A stretch of DNA of 64,000 bases from Brucella pseudogrignonensis (GCF_032190615.1 NZ_JAVLAT010000001.1:2178501-2242500); one strand, 5' to 3'. Counted from the stretch's first letter, positions 37,881-46,925 are shown. Notes: a model not told the origin generated them from the sequence alone. Translations and numbers: made by a program.

Positions 37881-38837
37881 ATGGCCATGAGCAGAAGAAA
37901 GATATTGGGTTCTGCAGGGGCTGCCGTGATGAGCAGTATGCTTTCCGCGCGCGCTGAGACGCCGTCGAAGGAGAATGAAATGACCGAGACATTAAACAAA
38001 GTTGCTGGCGAGCAGTCAGCCAAAGCTGCTCCTTTACCTTTTGCAATGACGACACCTGTCCGGGTGGCGCGCATTGGTTTGAAGGCGCGCGATGCGGAGA
38101 CGCTGGCTGAGTATTATCGCGATGTGGTGGGCTTGCGCGAAATGACCCGCCGTGGCGCTTCGATTGTGCTTGGTGCTGGTGACCGTGAACTGATGGAAAT
38201 CGAGCAGTTTTCAGCAGCTAAAGCAGATGATCCGCGCAGCGCTGGTCTTTATCACACGGCTTTCTTGCTACCGACGCGTGGCGATCTGGCGCGCTGGTCA
38301 CGCCGCGCTATCGATAAGCAGCTGCCCGTCGCCGGTGCATCTGATCATAATGTTAGCGAAGCGATTTATCTGACCGATCCTGAAGGCAATGGCATCGAAA
38401 TCTATTCTGATCGCCCACATAAGACATGGCAGTGGAATGGTGATCGCGTGGTCATGGGCACAGAAGCGCTTGATGTTGGCGATCTGCTCGAAACCGGAAA
38501 GCGCGAAGGTGGCGAGTGGACTGGCGCGCCGCAGAATACGGTAGTCGGCCATGTTCACTTGCGCGTTGGCAATGCCAAAGATGCGGAAGATTTCTGGAAC
38601 AAGGAACTGGGCTTTAATACCGTGCAGACCTATGGCGATAAGGCTGTGTTCTTATCGACCGGCGGTTATCACCACCATATCGGTGCTAACGCGTGGCAGA
38701 GTTCAGGCGCTGGCTTGCGTGACAAGGACCGAACTGGCCTTGCATGGGTTGAAATGGAAGACACGCGTGGCGGTAATAACCACGTCTTTGAAGACCCATG
38801 GGGTAATTTGATCAATACGATCAAAAAGAGCGTCTAA
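37881..38837 (+). CDS. Two-domain VOC family dioxygenase (CatE-like) with possible Tat signal
   Basis: A 318-aa protein with two VOC modules. The first is TPVRVARIGLKARDAETLAE (about residues 58-77) and the second starts at NTVVGHVHLRVGNAKDAEDF (about residues 220-239), with HTAFLLPT, HHHIGANAW and HVFEDPWGN as ligand segments, like Bacillus CatE, a catechol-2,3-dioxygenase. The long start (37881) gives SRRKILGSAGAAVMSSMLSA, a twin-arginine-like leader, after GGAGAGG. An internal ATG at 37980 has a strong AAGGAG seven bases upstream and would give a cytosolic 285-aa form. Which is used decides the location. Substrate unproven. Confidence 0.8.
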   Translation: MAMSRRKILGSAGAAVMSSMLSARAETPSKENEMTETLNKVAGEQSAKAAPLPFAMTTPVRVARIGLKARDAETLAEYYRDVVGLREMTRRGASIVLGAGDRELMEIEQFSAAKADDPRSAGLYHTAFLLPTRGDLARWSRRAIDKQLPVAGASDHNVSEAIYLTDPEGNGIEIYSDRPHKTWQWNGDRVVMGTEALDVGDLLETGKREGGEWTGAPQNTVVGHVHLRVGNAKDAEDFWNKELGFNTVQTYGDKAVFLSTGGYHHHIGANAWQSSGAGLRDKDRTGLAWVEMEDTRGGNNHVFEDPWGNLINTIKKSV

Positions 38838-38850
38838 TCCGAAATAATAA

Positions 38851-38886
38851 AAAGCCCCATGTTTACAGAAACACGGGGCTTTTTTC
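38851..38886 (+). terminator. Intrinsic terminator after the VOC gene
   Basis: AAAAGCCCCATGTTT and AAACACGGGGCTTTT around ACAG with one mismatch, then TTTTTT. It also faces the convergent purB gene. Confidence 0.9.
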
Positions 38887-38918
38887 GGACTCATTTTATC
38901 AACGCCAGAGCCTAAATC

Positions 38919-40220
38919 TCAACCGAAGACGCGCTTGAAAATCGTATCCACATGCTTCGTGTGATAGCCGAGGTCGAACTTCTCGCGGATCTGCTCTTCT
39001 GAAAGCGCAGCACGCACTTCCTGATCAGCCAGCAGTTCTTCGAGGAAGTCTGCACCCTGTTCCCAGACCTTCATCGCATTGCGCTGCACGAGGCGGTAGG
39101 AATCTTCACGCGAAACACCAGCCTGTGTAAGCGCCAGCAGAACGCGCTGCGAATGCACCAGACCACGGAACTTGTTCATGTTCTTGAGCATATTTTCCGG
39201 GTAAATAACCAGCTTTTCGACAACGCCAGCCAGACGGTTCAGCGCGAAGTCGAGTGTGATGGTGGTGTCTGGTCCAATTGCGCGCTCAACGCTTGAATGC
39301 GAAATGTCGCGTTCATGCCAGAGAGCGACGTTTTCCATTGCAGGCACAACCGACATACGAACCAGACGGGCGAGGCCGGTCAGGTTTTCGGTCAAAACAG
39401 GGTTGCGCTTGTGTGGCATTGCCGAAGAACCCTTCTGTCCTGGCGAGAAGAATTCTTCTGCTTCCAGAACTTCTGTGCGCTGCATGTGACGGATTTCGAT
39501 TGCAACATTTTCAATCGACGAAGCGATAACGCCGAGCGTCGCAAAGAACATGGCATGGCGGTCGCGCGGGATGACCTGCGTTGAAACTGGCTCTGCTTCC
39601 AGACCAAGCTTTTCGCAGACATATTCTTCAACGCGTGGGTCGATATTGGCGAACGTGCCAACAGCACCGGATACGGCACCGGTTGCGATTTCTGCACGTG
39701 CTGCGATGAGACGCGCGCGGTTGCGTAGCATTTCGGCGTAGAAACGCGCAAAGGTCAGGCCCATTGTGGTTGGTTCAGCATGGATGCCATGACTGCGGCC
39801 AATGCGAACTGTGTCCTTGTGTTCAAATGCACGTGTTTTGAGCGCTGCAAGCACGCGGTCCAAACCAGCAAGAAGCAGATCAGCGGCGCGAACGAGCTGC
39901 ACATTGAGCGTGGTATCAAGCACATCCGACGAGGTCATGCCCTGATGCACGAAACGGCTGTCAGGGCCGATAAATTCGGCAAGATGGGTCAGGAACGCGA
40001 TAACGTCATGCTTGGTAACAGCTTCGATTTCATCGATGCGCGCGACGTCGAATTTCGCAGCGTCACCCTTTTCCCAAATGGTCTTTGCGGCTTCCTTTGG
40101 AATGACGCCGAGTTCGGCAAGCGCCTCACATGCATAGGCCTCAATTTCAAACCAGATGCGGAATTTGGTTTCGGGAGACCAGATGGCGACCATTTCTGGT
40201 CGGGAATAGCGCGGGATCAT
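38919..40220 (-). CDS. purB: Adenylosuccinate lyase
   Basis: Removes fumarate from SAICAR and adenylosuccinate in purine synthesis. It is 433 aa from MIPRYSRPEMVAIW, the normal start in relatives. Catalytic segments are GRSHGIHAEPTTMGLTFARF (about residues 138-157, His) and the signature GQKGSSAMPHKRNPVL (about residues 259-274, Ser). AGGA lies nine bases before the ATG; the frame stays open to 40313 without support. It is convergent with the VOC gene. Confidence 0.96.
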   Translation of the reverse strand: MIPRYSRPEMVAIWSPETKFRIWFEIEAYACEALAELGVIPKEAAKTIWEKGDAAKFDVARIDEIEAVTKHDVIAFLTHLAEFIGPDSRFVHQGMTSSDVLDTTLNVQLVRAADLLLAGLDRVLAALKTRAFEHKDTVRIGRSHGIHAEPTTMGLTFARFYAEMLRNRARLIAARAEIATGAVSGAVGTFANIDPRVEEYVCEKLGLEAEPVSTQVIPRDRHAMFFATLGVIASSIENVAIEIRHMQRTEVLEAEEFFSPGQKGSSAMPHKRNPVLTENLTGLARLVRMSVVPAMENVALWHERDISHSSVERAIGPDTTITLDFALNRLAGVVEKLVIYPENMLKNMNKFRGLVHSQRVLLALTQAGVSREDSYRLVQRNAMKVWEQGADFLEELLADQEVRAALSEEQIREKFDLGYHTKHVDTIFKRVFG

Positions 40221-40337
40221 GGGCATATCCTGTTTTGGCGGCCCGTCTGCCGGGCTGCAGGTCTTGGGTAAAGGGAATGTGCGCTGTTTAGCAGAGCCTG
40301 AGGCGCCGCTCAACGCACATAACCCCGGAAAAGTCTA

Positions 40338-41009
40338 TTATCGCGCAGCTTCTGCTGCTTCGCGAATAGCTTTGATGTTGGCGGCATAGCTCTCAACAGA
40401 GTTGCCTTTGTAAACAGCAGAACCCGCAACGAGAATATTGGCACCGGCGGCGACAACGAGACCTGCAGTTTCTGGCGTAATGCCACCATCCACTTCAATG
40501 TCAATCGGGCGGTCGCCAATCATCTCGCGCACGCGTTTGATCTTATCAAGCATAGGTGCGATGAATTTCTGGCCACCAAAGCCCGGATTGACTGTCATGA
40601 TGAGCACGAGATCAACATCATCAATGACGTTGGTCAGTGCTTCAACAGGTGTCGCCGGGTTAAGTGCCAGACCGGATTTTTTGCCGAGTGCGCGAATGTT
40701 CTGCAGCGAACGGTGCGTGTGTGCGCCAGCTTCTGCATGAACCGTTATCAGGTCACAGCCTGCATCGGCGAAAGCTTCCAGATACAGATCGCATGGGGCA
40801 ATCATCAGATGGGTGTCAAAGAAAGCCTGAGTGCGTGGACGAATTGCTTTGACGACCTGCGGGCCAAACGTGATGTTTGGCACGAAATGGCCGTCCATAA
40901 CGTCGATATGAACCCAGTCAGCACCGGCTTCGAGCACGGCATCGACTTCTTCACCCAGACGCGCAAAGTCTGCGGACAGAATGGATGGGGCGATTGCGAT
41001 AGGACGCAT
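40338..41009 (-). CDS. rpe: Ribulose-phosphate 3-epimerase
   Basis: TIM-barrel enzyme of the pentose phosphate pathway, 223 aa. Active site residues are visible in [17 protein letters not shown] (Ser and Asp), [18 protein letters not shown] (His, Asp, about residues 33-50), [11 protein letters not shown] (His, about residue 71), and [13 protein letters not shown] (Asp, about residue 175). [13 protein letters not shown] (about residues 139-151) is the phosphate loop. The gene sits upstream of purB on the same strand with a 117-base gap. Confidence 0.96.
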   Translation of the reverse strand: MRPIAIAPSILSADFARLGEEVDAVLEAGADWVHIDVMDGHFVPNITFGPQVVKAIRPRTQAFFDTHLMIAPCDLYLEAFADAGCDLITVHAEAGAHTHRSLQNIRALGKKSGLALNPATPVEALTNVIDDVDLVLIMTVNPGFGGQKFIAPMLDKIKRVREMIGDRPIDIEVDGGITPETAGLVVAAGANILVAGSAVYKGNSVESYAANIKAIREAAEAAR

Positions 41010-41090
41010 GTTTGTCTCCCTGGCAGGATGTTTTCACATCATAAAATAAAAATGCGCCCGGCCAGTTTTGACCGAACGCAGATATTGAGT

Positions 41091-42014
41091 TTAACCCCAG
41101 CGCTTGTGGAACCACATCCACTGGCCCGGATATTCGCGCACCCATTCCTCAACGGTGTCGTTGAGAAGCTGCGCGGTTGCGGCAATGTCGATCTCGCCTT
41201 TTTCGTCGCGCGGCAGTTCCATGCGCTCTTTCAGCTCAAGCCGATAGCGACCACCGGGAAGGCGAATGCAGCGCGCCGGATAAACATCGCAATCATACTG
41301 ACGCGCAAGCTTGGCGAGCAGAGGATTGGTCTTTACCGGACGATCAAAGAAGGTTGAAGGCACGCCGCGCTGGAACTTCTGATCGACCAGCATGCCAACA
41401 TTGCCACCATTATCCAGAACGCGTGCCAGCGACCATGCAGCTCCGGCCTTGGAAGGCACCAGGTGACCCATATTGGTCTTGCGCGCTTTGAGAACGGTTT
41501 TCGCAATATAGGGATTGTTCGGCGGGCGGAAGAGGGCAGTTACATCAAGGCCAAACGTACCGGCACAAATCGGCAGAAGCTCGAAATTTCCAGTATGTGC
41601 AGTGAAGAAGATATGCGGCTTTGTTTCATCACGCAAGCGCTCGAAAATCGGAATGCCGTCAACTTCGATCAGGCCCGGTTCCGTCGCGTGGGGATCGAAA
41701 TCGAAGATCGCATCAAGGAAAATATATTCCGCGAAAAGACGCGCCATCGAATCCCACATCTCTATGGCGATTGCTTCAATTTCGGCGTCGCTCTTCTCTG
41801 GATAGGCATGACGCAGATTGTTGGTTGCAACTTTGTGCCGTGGAGTAAGTGGCCCGACCTTGCGCGCAAACCATGCCGAAAATCGGATCGCGCTTTTGGC
41901 TGGCAGCAGACGCAACAGCGCCAGCGTCACGAACACAGCCTGCGCCCAAAGCCAATAGTTGAACTGCTTGAGCTTACGCGACCATTTGAAGAGAAGAAGC
42001 TTGAACTTGAACAT
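41091..42014 (-). CDS. lpxXL: Lipid A very-long-chain fatty acid acyltransferase
   Basis: Membrane-anchored acyltransferase of the LpxL/HtrB family, 307 aa, which in rhizobia moves the C28 hydroxy fatty acid from AcpXL to lipid A. The catalytic HxxxxE pattern is HTGNFE (about residues 139-144), with an N-terminal hydrophobic span (about residues 20-40) and VGMLVDQKFQRGVP later. The assignment as lpxXL rests on its place in the acpXL cluster. It begins 7 bases after the adh gene stop. Confidence 0.9.
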   Translation of the reverse strand: MFKFKLLLFKWSRKLKQFNYWLWAQAVFVTLALLRLLPAKSAIRFSAWFARKVGPLTPRHKVATNNLRHAYPEKSDAEIEAIAIEMWDSMARLFAEYIFLDAIFDFDPHATEPGLIEVDGIPIFERLRDETKPHIFFTAHTGNFELLPICAGTFGLDVTALFRPPNNPYIAKTVLKARKTNMGHLVPSKAGAAWSLARVLDNGGNVGMLVDQKFQRGVPSTFFDRPVKTNPLLAKLARQYDCDVYPARCIRLPGGRYRLELKERMELPRDEKGEIDIAATAQLLNDTVEEWVREYPGQWMWFHKRWG

Positions 42015-42021
42015 CGAATGC

Positions 42022-43050
42022 TTAGTCGATCTGCAACACGATCTTACCGAACACGTCGCGGCCTTCCATGCGCTTCAAGGCAGTGCCGATGTCATCAAAG
42101 CCCACGATAGTATCGATGACCGGATGAACAACGCCCTGCGCCATTTTCTGCATCGCGTCAGCCATGTTTTCCATGCGGCAACCAAAAGAGCCGAGGATTT
42201 TAAGCTGCTGCTGGAAAAGCTGCATCAGGTTCATGTTGGTTGAAACACCCGAAGTCGAACCACAGGTGACGAGACGCGCGCCGCGCTTCATGCAAAGCAT
42301 CGAGCCGGCCCATGTGTCGGCGCCAACATGCTCAAACACAACGTCAACGCCCTTCTTCTTGGTGAGTTTACGCACAACACCTTCAAAGCGGTCAACACGA
42401 TAGTTGATGACATGATCGGCACCGAGTGCCTTGGCCTTTTCGATCTTGTCGTCAGAACCAACCGTGGTGATGACCGTGCAGCCCATTTTCTTGGCAAGCT
42501 GGATAGCGGCCGTACCGATACCCGAACCACCGGCTTGAACCAGAACAGTTTCGCCCGGCTGAAGTTTCGCATTGTCAAACAGCATATGCTCGACTGTACC
42601 AAAAGTAACAGGAGCAACCGCTGCACCAATTGCGTCAACGCCGGGAGGTGCTGGAACCAGCAAGCGAGCTGGCAGATTGACAGCCTCACACGCAAAGCCA
42701 TCAAGATGGAAGCCATGAACGCCGCCGACGTGTTCACAGAGATTATCGCGACCTTCACGGCAGGCTTTGCAGAGACCACAGGTGCGAGCACCATAGATCG
42801 AAACAAGCTGACCCGGCAGAACATTGGATACGCCCGGGCCGATTGCATCGACAACGCCAGAAGCTTCCGCACCGATCACCAGTGGCATTTTGCGCTTGGC
42901 AAATGCCATGCCGCGCCAGCCCCATACGTCGATATGGTTGAGTGCAACGGCCTTGATCCGGACTGTCACTTCGCCATTGCCGGGAGTAGCTGGCGGAGCA
43001 ATGTCGGTCATTTCGAGACGACGATCGTCGAGAAGTTGCAAGGCGCGCAT
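42022..43050 (-). CDS. Zinc-type alcohol dehydrogenase of the acpXL cluster
   Basis: A 342-aa MDR-family oxidoreductase. Rossmann motif VQAGGSGIGTAAIQLAKKMG is at about residues 169-188. The structural zinc lobe with four cysteines (TCGLCKACREGRDNLCEH, about residues 92-109) is kept. The usual catalytic-zinc ligands appear replaced: HIDVWGW for CGTD-type and IGAEASG for GHE. It may therefore reduce C=C or act in a zinc-free manner, as quinone-oxidoreductase-like members do. In rhizobia the corresponding cluster gene is needed for C28 acyl chain formation; its exact reaction is not settled. Confidence 0.88.
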   Translation of the reverse strand: MRALQLLDDRRLEMTDIAPPATPGNGEVTVRIKAVALNHIDVWGWRGMAFAKRKMPLVIGAEASGVVDAIGPGVSNVLPGQLVSIYGARTCGLCKACREGRDNLCEHVGGVHGFHLDGFACEAVNLPARLLVPAPPGVDAIGAAVAPVTFGTVEHMLFDNAKLQPGETVLVQAGGSGIGTAAIQLAKKMGCTVITTVGSDDKIEKAKALGADHVINYRVDRFEGVVRKLTKKKGVDVVFEHVGADTWAGSMLCMKRGARLVTCGSTSGVSTNMNLMQLFQQQLKILGSFGCRMENMADAMQKMAQGVVHPVIDTIVGFDDIGTALKRMEGRDVFGKIVLQID

Positions 43051-43131
43051 GAAATTATCCTTTTCAAGACATAATCCCGGAGAGCATTTCGCTGACCGGG
43101 ATTACCGAAGAGTTTATAGGTCTGTGTCCGA

Positions 43132-44409
43132 TTAATTCGGATTGGCCGTTAAAACAAGACTTGTGTTTTGTCCACCAAAGCCAAATGAGTTGGAAAGCAC
43201 GGTAGAAACTTGTTGCTCGCGCTTCACATTCGGCACAACATCCAGCGGAATTGCCGGGTCCGCATGGTCGTAATTGATCGTTGGAGGCAGAGTGCCAGTT
43301 TCAATCGTTAGCAGCGAGAACACGGCTTCAATCGCACCGGCTGCGGTCAATGTGTGACCAATCATCGACTTGTTGGACGAAACCGGGATCGAAGAAAGCT
43401 GCTCACCAAATACGGTCGAAAGCGCAAGATATTCCATCTTGTCATTTTCAGGCGTCGAAGTGCCATGTGCATTGACATAGGAAAGCTGATCTTCGGTCAG
43501 GCCAGCATCGGCAAGTGCTGCGCGCACCGTGCCAATCGCAGGTGACGCGTCTGGCTTTGAGCGGGTGCGATGGAAATCGTCAGCCTTTTCACCACAACCA
43601 GCGAGAATGCCGAGCACCTTTGCACCGCGTGCCATGGCGCTTTCAAGCGATTCCATGACCAGCGCGCCTGAACCCTCAGCCATCGCAAAACCATCGCGAT
43701 CCTTTGAGAAGGGTTTGGAAGCCTTTTCAGGTTTGTCGTTCTGCGTTGAAAGCGCTGAGAGCAGTGAAAAGCGGATGAGCGATTCAGCCGATACAGAACC
43801 GTCCGTACCAATCGACAGAACGCGGTCGCTTTCGCCACGGCGAATGGCTTCAACACCGAGCTGGATAGCCGTTGCGCCCGAAGCACATGCGGTCGACAGC
43901 GTTACTGGCAGGCCGCGTGTGCCGAAGGCTTCCGACAGCCGTTCAGCGATATAGCCAAACTGCGTTGTATTGAAGAGTTCTTGCTGACGCGCACGACGGC
44001 ATGCTTTCAGCAGAAGCTGATAGCTGGCCGGGCCTTCATCCTTGATGCTTGCATCGAGCGCAAAGCGGCTTTTCCAGTCGAGTTCAACCGGAGGGGCGGC
44101 GAGGAAAAGCGGACCACCAAAATCGCTGACCGAAAAGCCGGACTGTGCAAGCGCTTCTTCACCTGCAAGACGCGCGAGCGCCTCAGACAGAGCGGAAGAG
44201 CCGACATTGCTTTCAGGCAGAAAATCGACTGTGCCAGAGAAGCGTGTTTTCAGGCTATCCGTTGGAAAACGGGTGATTTCATGAATGCCAGAACGTCCGC
44301 TGGTAAGCGCCGTCCAGTTGTCCTTCTTGCCCTGTCCGAGCGAAGACACAACGCCAGCACCTGTGATGGCAACGATTGGACGGCCGAGATGGTCTGTATA
44401 TTTGGTCAT
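43132..44409 (-). CDS. fabF1XL: Beta-ketoacyl-ACP synthase, active partner FabF1XL
   Basis: A 425-aa condensing enzyme. The full ketosynthase triad is present: Cys175 in LSTACASGATAI, His315 in NAHGTSTP and His352 in MIGHTLTAAGA, with Lys347 nearby. It should elongate AcpXL-bound acyl chains toward C26-C28 for lipid A. It is followed upstream by FabF2XL with a single base between stop and start, so the two are likely made in equal amounts and may pair as a heterodimer. Confidence 0.93.
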   Translation of the reverse strand: MTKYTDHLGRPIVAITGAGVVSSLGQGKKDNWTALTSGRSGIHEITRFPTDSLKTRFSGTVDFLPESNVGSSALSEALARLAGEEALAQSGFSVSDFGGPLFLAAPPVELDWKSRFALDASIKDEGPASYQLLLKACRRARQQELFNTTQFGYIAERLSEAFGTRGLPVTLSTACASGATAIQLGVEAIRRGESDRVLSIGTDGSVSAESLIRFSLLSALSTQNDKPEKASKPFSKDRDGFAMAEGSGALVMESLESAMARGAKVLGILAGCGEKADDFHRTRSKPDASPAIGTVRAALADAGLTEDQLSYVNAHGTSTPENDKMEYLALSTVFGEQLSSIPVSSNKSMIGHTLTAAGAIEAVFSLLTIETGTLPPTINYDHADPAIPLDVVPNVKREQQVSTVLSNSFGFGGQNTSLVLTANPN

Positions 44410-44410
44410 C

Positions 44411-45592
44411 TTATGCTCTCACCAGCTTTGCGGCACCTTCAGCGCGTGTTGCGCCGATGGTTGTGACAATGGCCTCGCTTACAGTCCCGTCAACAGCCTT
44501 TTCCGAGGCGTTGCACGGCGCAAAAGCTTCGCCTTTCCAGACGGAAATGGCTGCGAGTGCGAGTGCGAGCGGAAACTGTGCTTCGCGCAAATGACCGGTC
44601 AGACCGGAAATGCCGCGATAGGCTGCGGAAATATCTTCAAGAGCAGCTTTTTCGGCAGCCGTCGCTTCATGTGCGCCAGAGGCACCCGAAACTACATATA
44701 CAGGCTCTTTCCCGCCATTAGCAGCGAGAACGAGTTCACGCACCGTCTTTGCGAGATCGGCTGCATCGCGGCGAACCTGCGCGCTTTCGATATTCGCGAT
44801 TTCTGCATAGGCGCGCGCACCGCGCTTTTGTGCATGTTCTGCGCTTTCAAGCACAAGGAATACGCCGCCTGAGCCGGAAATCATGCCGCCACCTGCTGAG
44901 CCTTCACGGTCCCAAAGCGATGTCCAGCCGTCATGCTTGAGCAATCCACCAAGCTCATGACCAAGAATCATGTCGAAATGTTCGGAATTATATGATCCGC
45001 CAACCAGCGCATGTGTGCTCTGACCTGAGCGAATACGCGCTGCCGCGGTTTCAATCGCTGAAATGCCCGAACCTTCTTCGCCCATGAAAGTACGCGATGA
45101 GCCAGTCACCTTGTGTACGATGGAGATATTACCAGCGAGCAAATTGGAAAGCTGGGCCAGAAACAGGGTAGGGCGCAGCTCGGTCGAAAGTTTCTCATTG
45201 AGCATCACACCGCGATTGTTACTGGTGCGTCCTTCCTCGAGAATCTGCATATCGACGGTGATATCGCGTTCGCCGCCACCAGCGCCCACAATCATATCCA
45301 TGCTGGCGCAGAGCGCTTCGTCGTCCTTCATGCCAGCATCGTCGAGCGCGAGACCTGCCGCATAGGTGCCAAGCCGCTGCCATGTCTCCATCTGGCGCTG
45401 GTCGCCACGCTTAGGGATCTGTAAACCCCAATCGACTTCGCCCAGCGGATGAACTGTGTAAGGCGCAAAGGCTTCTTTTTCGAGGCGGGGTTCAGAACCA
45501 GCCTTTGAAAAAGCGTTCCAATGCGCATCTAGCCCTTCGCCTAGCGATGAGATGATGCCAATACCAGTGATGACGACTTTATTGCTCTGCAT
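44411..45592 (-). CDS. fabF2XL: Beta-ketoacyl-ACP synthase-like FabF2XL, apparently without catalytic Cys
   Basis: A 393-aa thiolase-fold protein starting MQSNKVVITGIGIISSLGEG. By eye-alignment to FabF1XL, the catalytic Cys region (TACASGATAI) corresponds to GEEGSGISAI (about residues 171-180), placing Glu173 at the Cys position. The first catalytic His (NAHGT) corresponds to VVSGASGAH, where Gly replaces it, while the second is kept as GLTGH (His334). This resembles the chain-length factor of type II polyketide synthases. It lies 90 bases downstream of acpXL and upstream of fabF1XL. The start at 45592 is chosen since the earlier open frame has no support. Confidence 0.9.
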   Translation of the reverse strand: MQSNKVVITGIGIISSLGEGLDAHWNAFSKAGSEPRLEKEAFAPYTVHPLGEVDWGLQIPKRGDQRQMETWQRLGTYAAGLALDDAGMKDDEALCASMDMIVGAGGGERDITVDMQILEEGRTSNNRGVMLNEKLSTELRPTLFLAQLSNLLAGNISIVHKVTGSSRTFMGEEGSGISAIETAAARIRSGQSTHALVGGSYNSEHFDMILGHELGGLLKHDGWTSLWDREGSAGGGMISGSGGVFLVLESAEHAQKRGARAYAEIANIESAQVRRDAADLAKTVRELVLAANGGKEPVYVVSGASGAHEATAAEKAALEDISAAYRGISGLTGHLREAQFPLALALAAISVWKGEAFAPCNASEKAVDGTVSEAIVTTIGATRAEGAAKLVRA

Positions 45593-45682
45593 GGTTCGGT
45601 CTACCCGTAAATGCTGATCCAGAAACGGAATCAGGGCGAACACGGATGTTCACCCTCTTATACCGTCAGCTTTTGTGGCTGT

Positions 45683-45964
45683 TCAGCCTTTTTTAGCTGC
45701 AACCAGCTCTTCGATCTTGGCGCAAAGGTTTTTGAGTACGAAGTATTCTTCGGTCGGAGCTTTGCCTTCGTTCACTTCCTGCGTCCACTGTTCAAGCGGA
45801 ATTTTGATGCCGAATTCTTTGTCGATCGCAAATACGATGTCGAGGAAGTCGAGGCTGTCGATACCAAGATCATCAATAGTGTGGCTATCCGGCGTGATGG
45901 TGTCACGGTCGATTTCGCTGGTTTCTGCGATGATGTCGGCGACTTTGTCAAAAGTAGAGGACAA
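45683..45964 (-). CDS. acpXL: Acyl carrier protein AcpXL for very-long-chain fatty acid
   Basis: A 93-aa special acyl carrier protein that carries the C28 acyl chain to lipid A. The phosphopantetheine site is [20 protein letters not shown] (Ser at about residue 37). The C-terminal part (residues 55-93) is longer than in housekeeping ACP. The start is a TTG at 45964 with AAAGGA nine bases upstream. It heads the minus-strand cluster acpXL, fabF2XL, fabF1XL, adh, lpxXL. Confidence 0.95.
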   Translation of the reverse strand: MSSTFDKVADIIAETSEIDRDTITPDSHTIDDLGIDSLDFLDIVFAIDKEFGIKIPLEQWTQEVNEGKAPTEEYFVLKNLCAKIEELVAAKKG

Positions 45965-46166
45965 GTTTCGATTCCTTTATTCCTGCGATGCCTCAACAGG
46001 CATGCGTCTGAGTATCTGCGCGTATCTAGCGTGTTTCCGGCGATAGGGAAAGTCATATTGCTTTCTCAAGAGCCAGAGCTTTGATCGCGCATATAAGGTG
46101 TCTGCTATGCGAAGCGCAACATAAAGCGGATTACAAAATTTTGAAATAGTAGCAAAGTTGCCTCGG

Positions 46167-46925
46167 CTAAGGTTCACTTCTTACCCTCTGAACCAAATGC
46201 CAAAGCCCAATTATACAAAACCCAATCATCACAATTGCCAGCGCATATCGCACAAAATGGTGGTCTGACACGATGGCTGCGAGGCCTGATGTTACACTTG
46301 CTAAGGCGCTAAGCGCGGATGGATGTTTAAGAGCTGTCGTCACAGCAGTGTCTTGCTGACGTGCTTTCGGAAGCCCTTGGATTTTTGGTTCCATTGGCTC
46401 GACGAATGGCAGCGTCAAAGCCATTGCAAGTGCTCGTGATCGCACACGTTCCACACGGGCCAGCCAACCTTTTCCGAATGTTGATGCCGTAGACAGGCTT
46501 TTGAGCCAAGAGGCTCGTGCATCACAAAGCGCATTTATGATCTCCACGGGTGAACGAGCAGAGATGGCCGCAATTGTTTGAGCGCCTATGACGCCATCCT
46601 CATGCTGATTGACAGTCGCTTGCAGCATTTTAGCCGCACGACCCGGCCCGGAATTAACAGCAAAGTCGAAAACAGCGTAATCAACACCGGAGGGTAGATT
46701 GTCACCGTCAATCTTATTCCAGAATTGCTGCTGATATATTTTTGATGCCTCCGTCTCTGTGAGTTCTCTGACATCTTGTGGTGATACTCGATGGCCACGC
46801 CATGCAGATAATGTATTGAGGGTAATTCCCATGTTGGTTGCGCCGCCCGGATCGCGGCGGCCGTCAACAAAACCACCTTCTTCGCTAAAAATATACTCCA
46901 TAGTTTTTTTGAAATTGGCTTTCAT
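46167..46925 (-). CDS. Glycoside hydrolase 108 muramidase with C-terminal membrane helix (SagA-like)
   Basis: A 252-aa protein. The GH108 lysozyme domain fills about residues 5-150, with the catalytic Glu in the family motif SEEGGFVDGRRDPGGATNMG (about residues 13-32). A basic/proline linker follows (about 150-200) and a membrane helix near the C-terminus (YALAIVMIGFCIIGLWHLV). There is no N-terminal signal peptide. It resembles the Brucella muramidase SagA, known to influence the VirB secretion system, but identity is inferred from domain and synteny. GAGG lies nine bases before the ATG at 46925. It is divergent from galM. Confidence 0.85.
   Translation of the reverse strand: MKANFKKTMEYIFSEEGGFVDGRRDPGGATNMGITLNTLSAWRGHRVSPQDVRELTETEASKIYQQQFWNKIDGDNLPSGVDYAVFDFAVNSGPGRAAKMLQATVNQHEDGVIGAQTIAAISARSPVEIINALCDARASWLKSLSTASTFGKGWLARVERVRSRALAMALTLPFVEPMEPKIQGLPKARQQDTAVTTALKHPSALSALASVTSGLAAIVSDHHFVRYALAIVMIGFCIIGLWHLVQRVRSEP

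Noticed and set aside
40221..40313. Longer purB start with 31 extra residues
   Set aside because: Family members begin at MIPRYSRPEM, which has a ribosome site; the extra residues are proline- and serine-rich without support.
42328..43074. A 248-codon plus-strand frame opposite the cluster dehydrogenase
   Set aside because: Antisense to a gene with clear motifs; no ribosome site and no recognisable domain.
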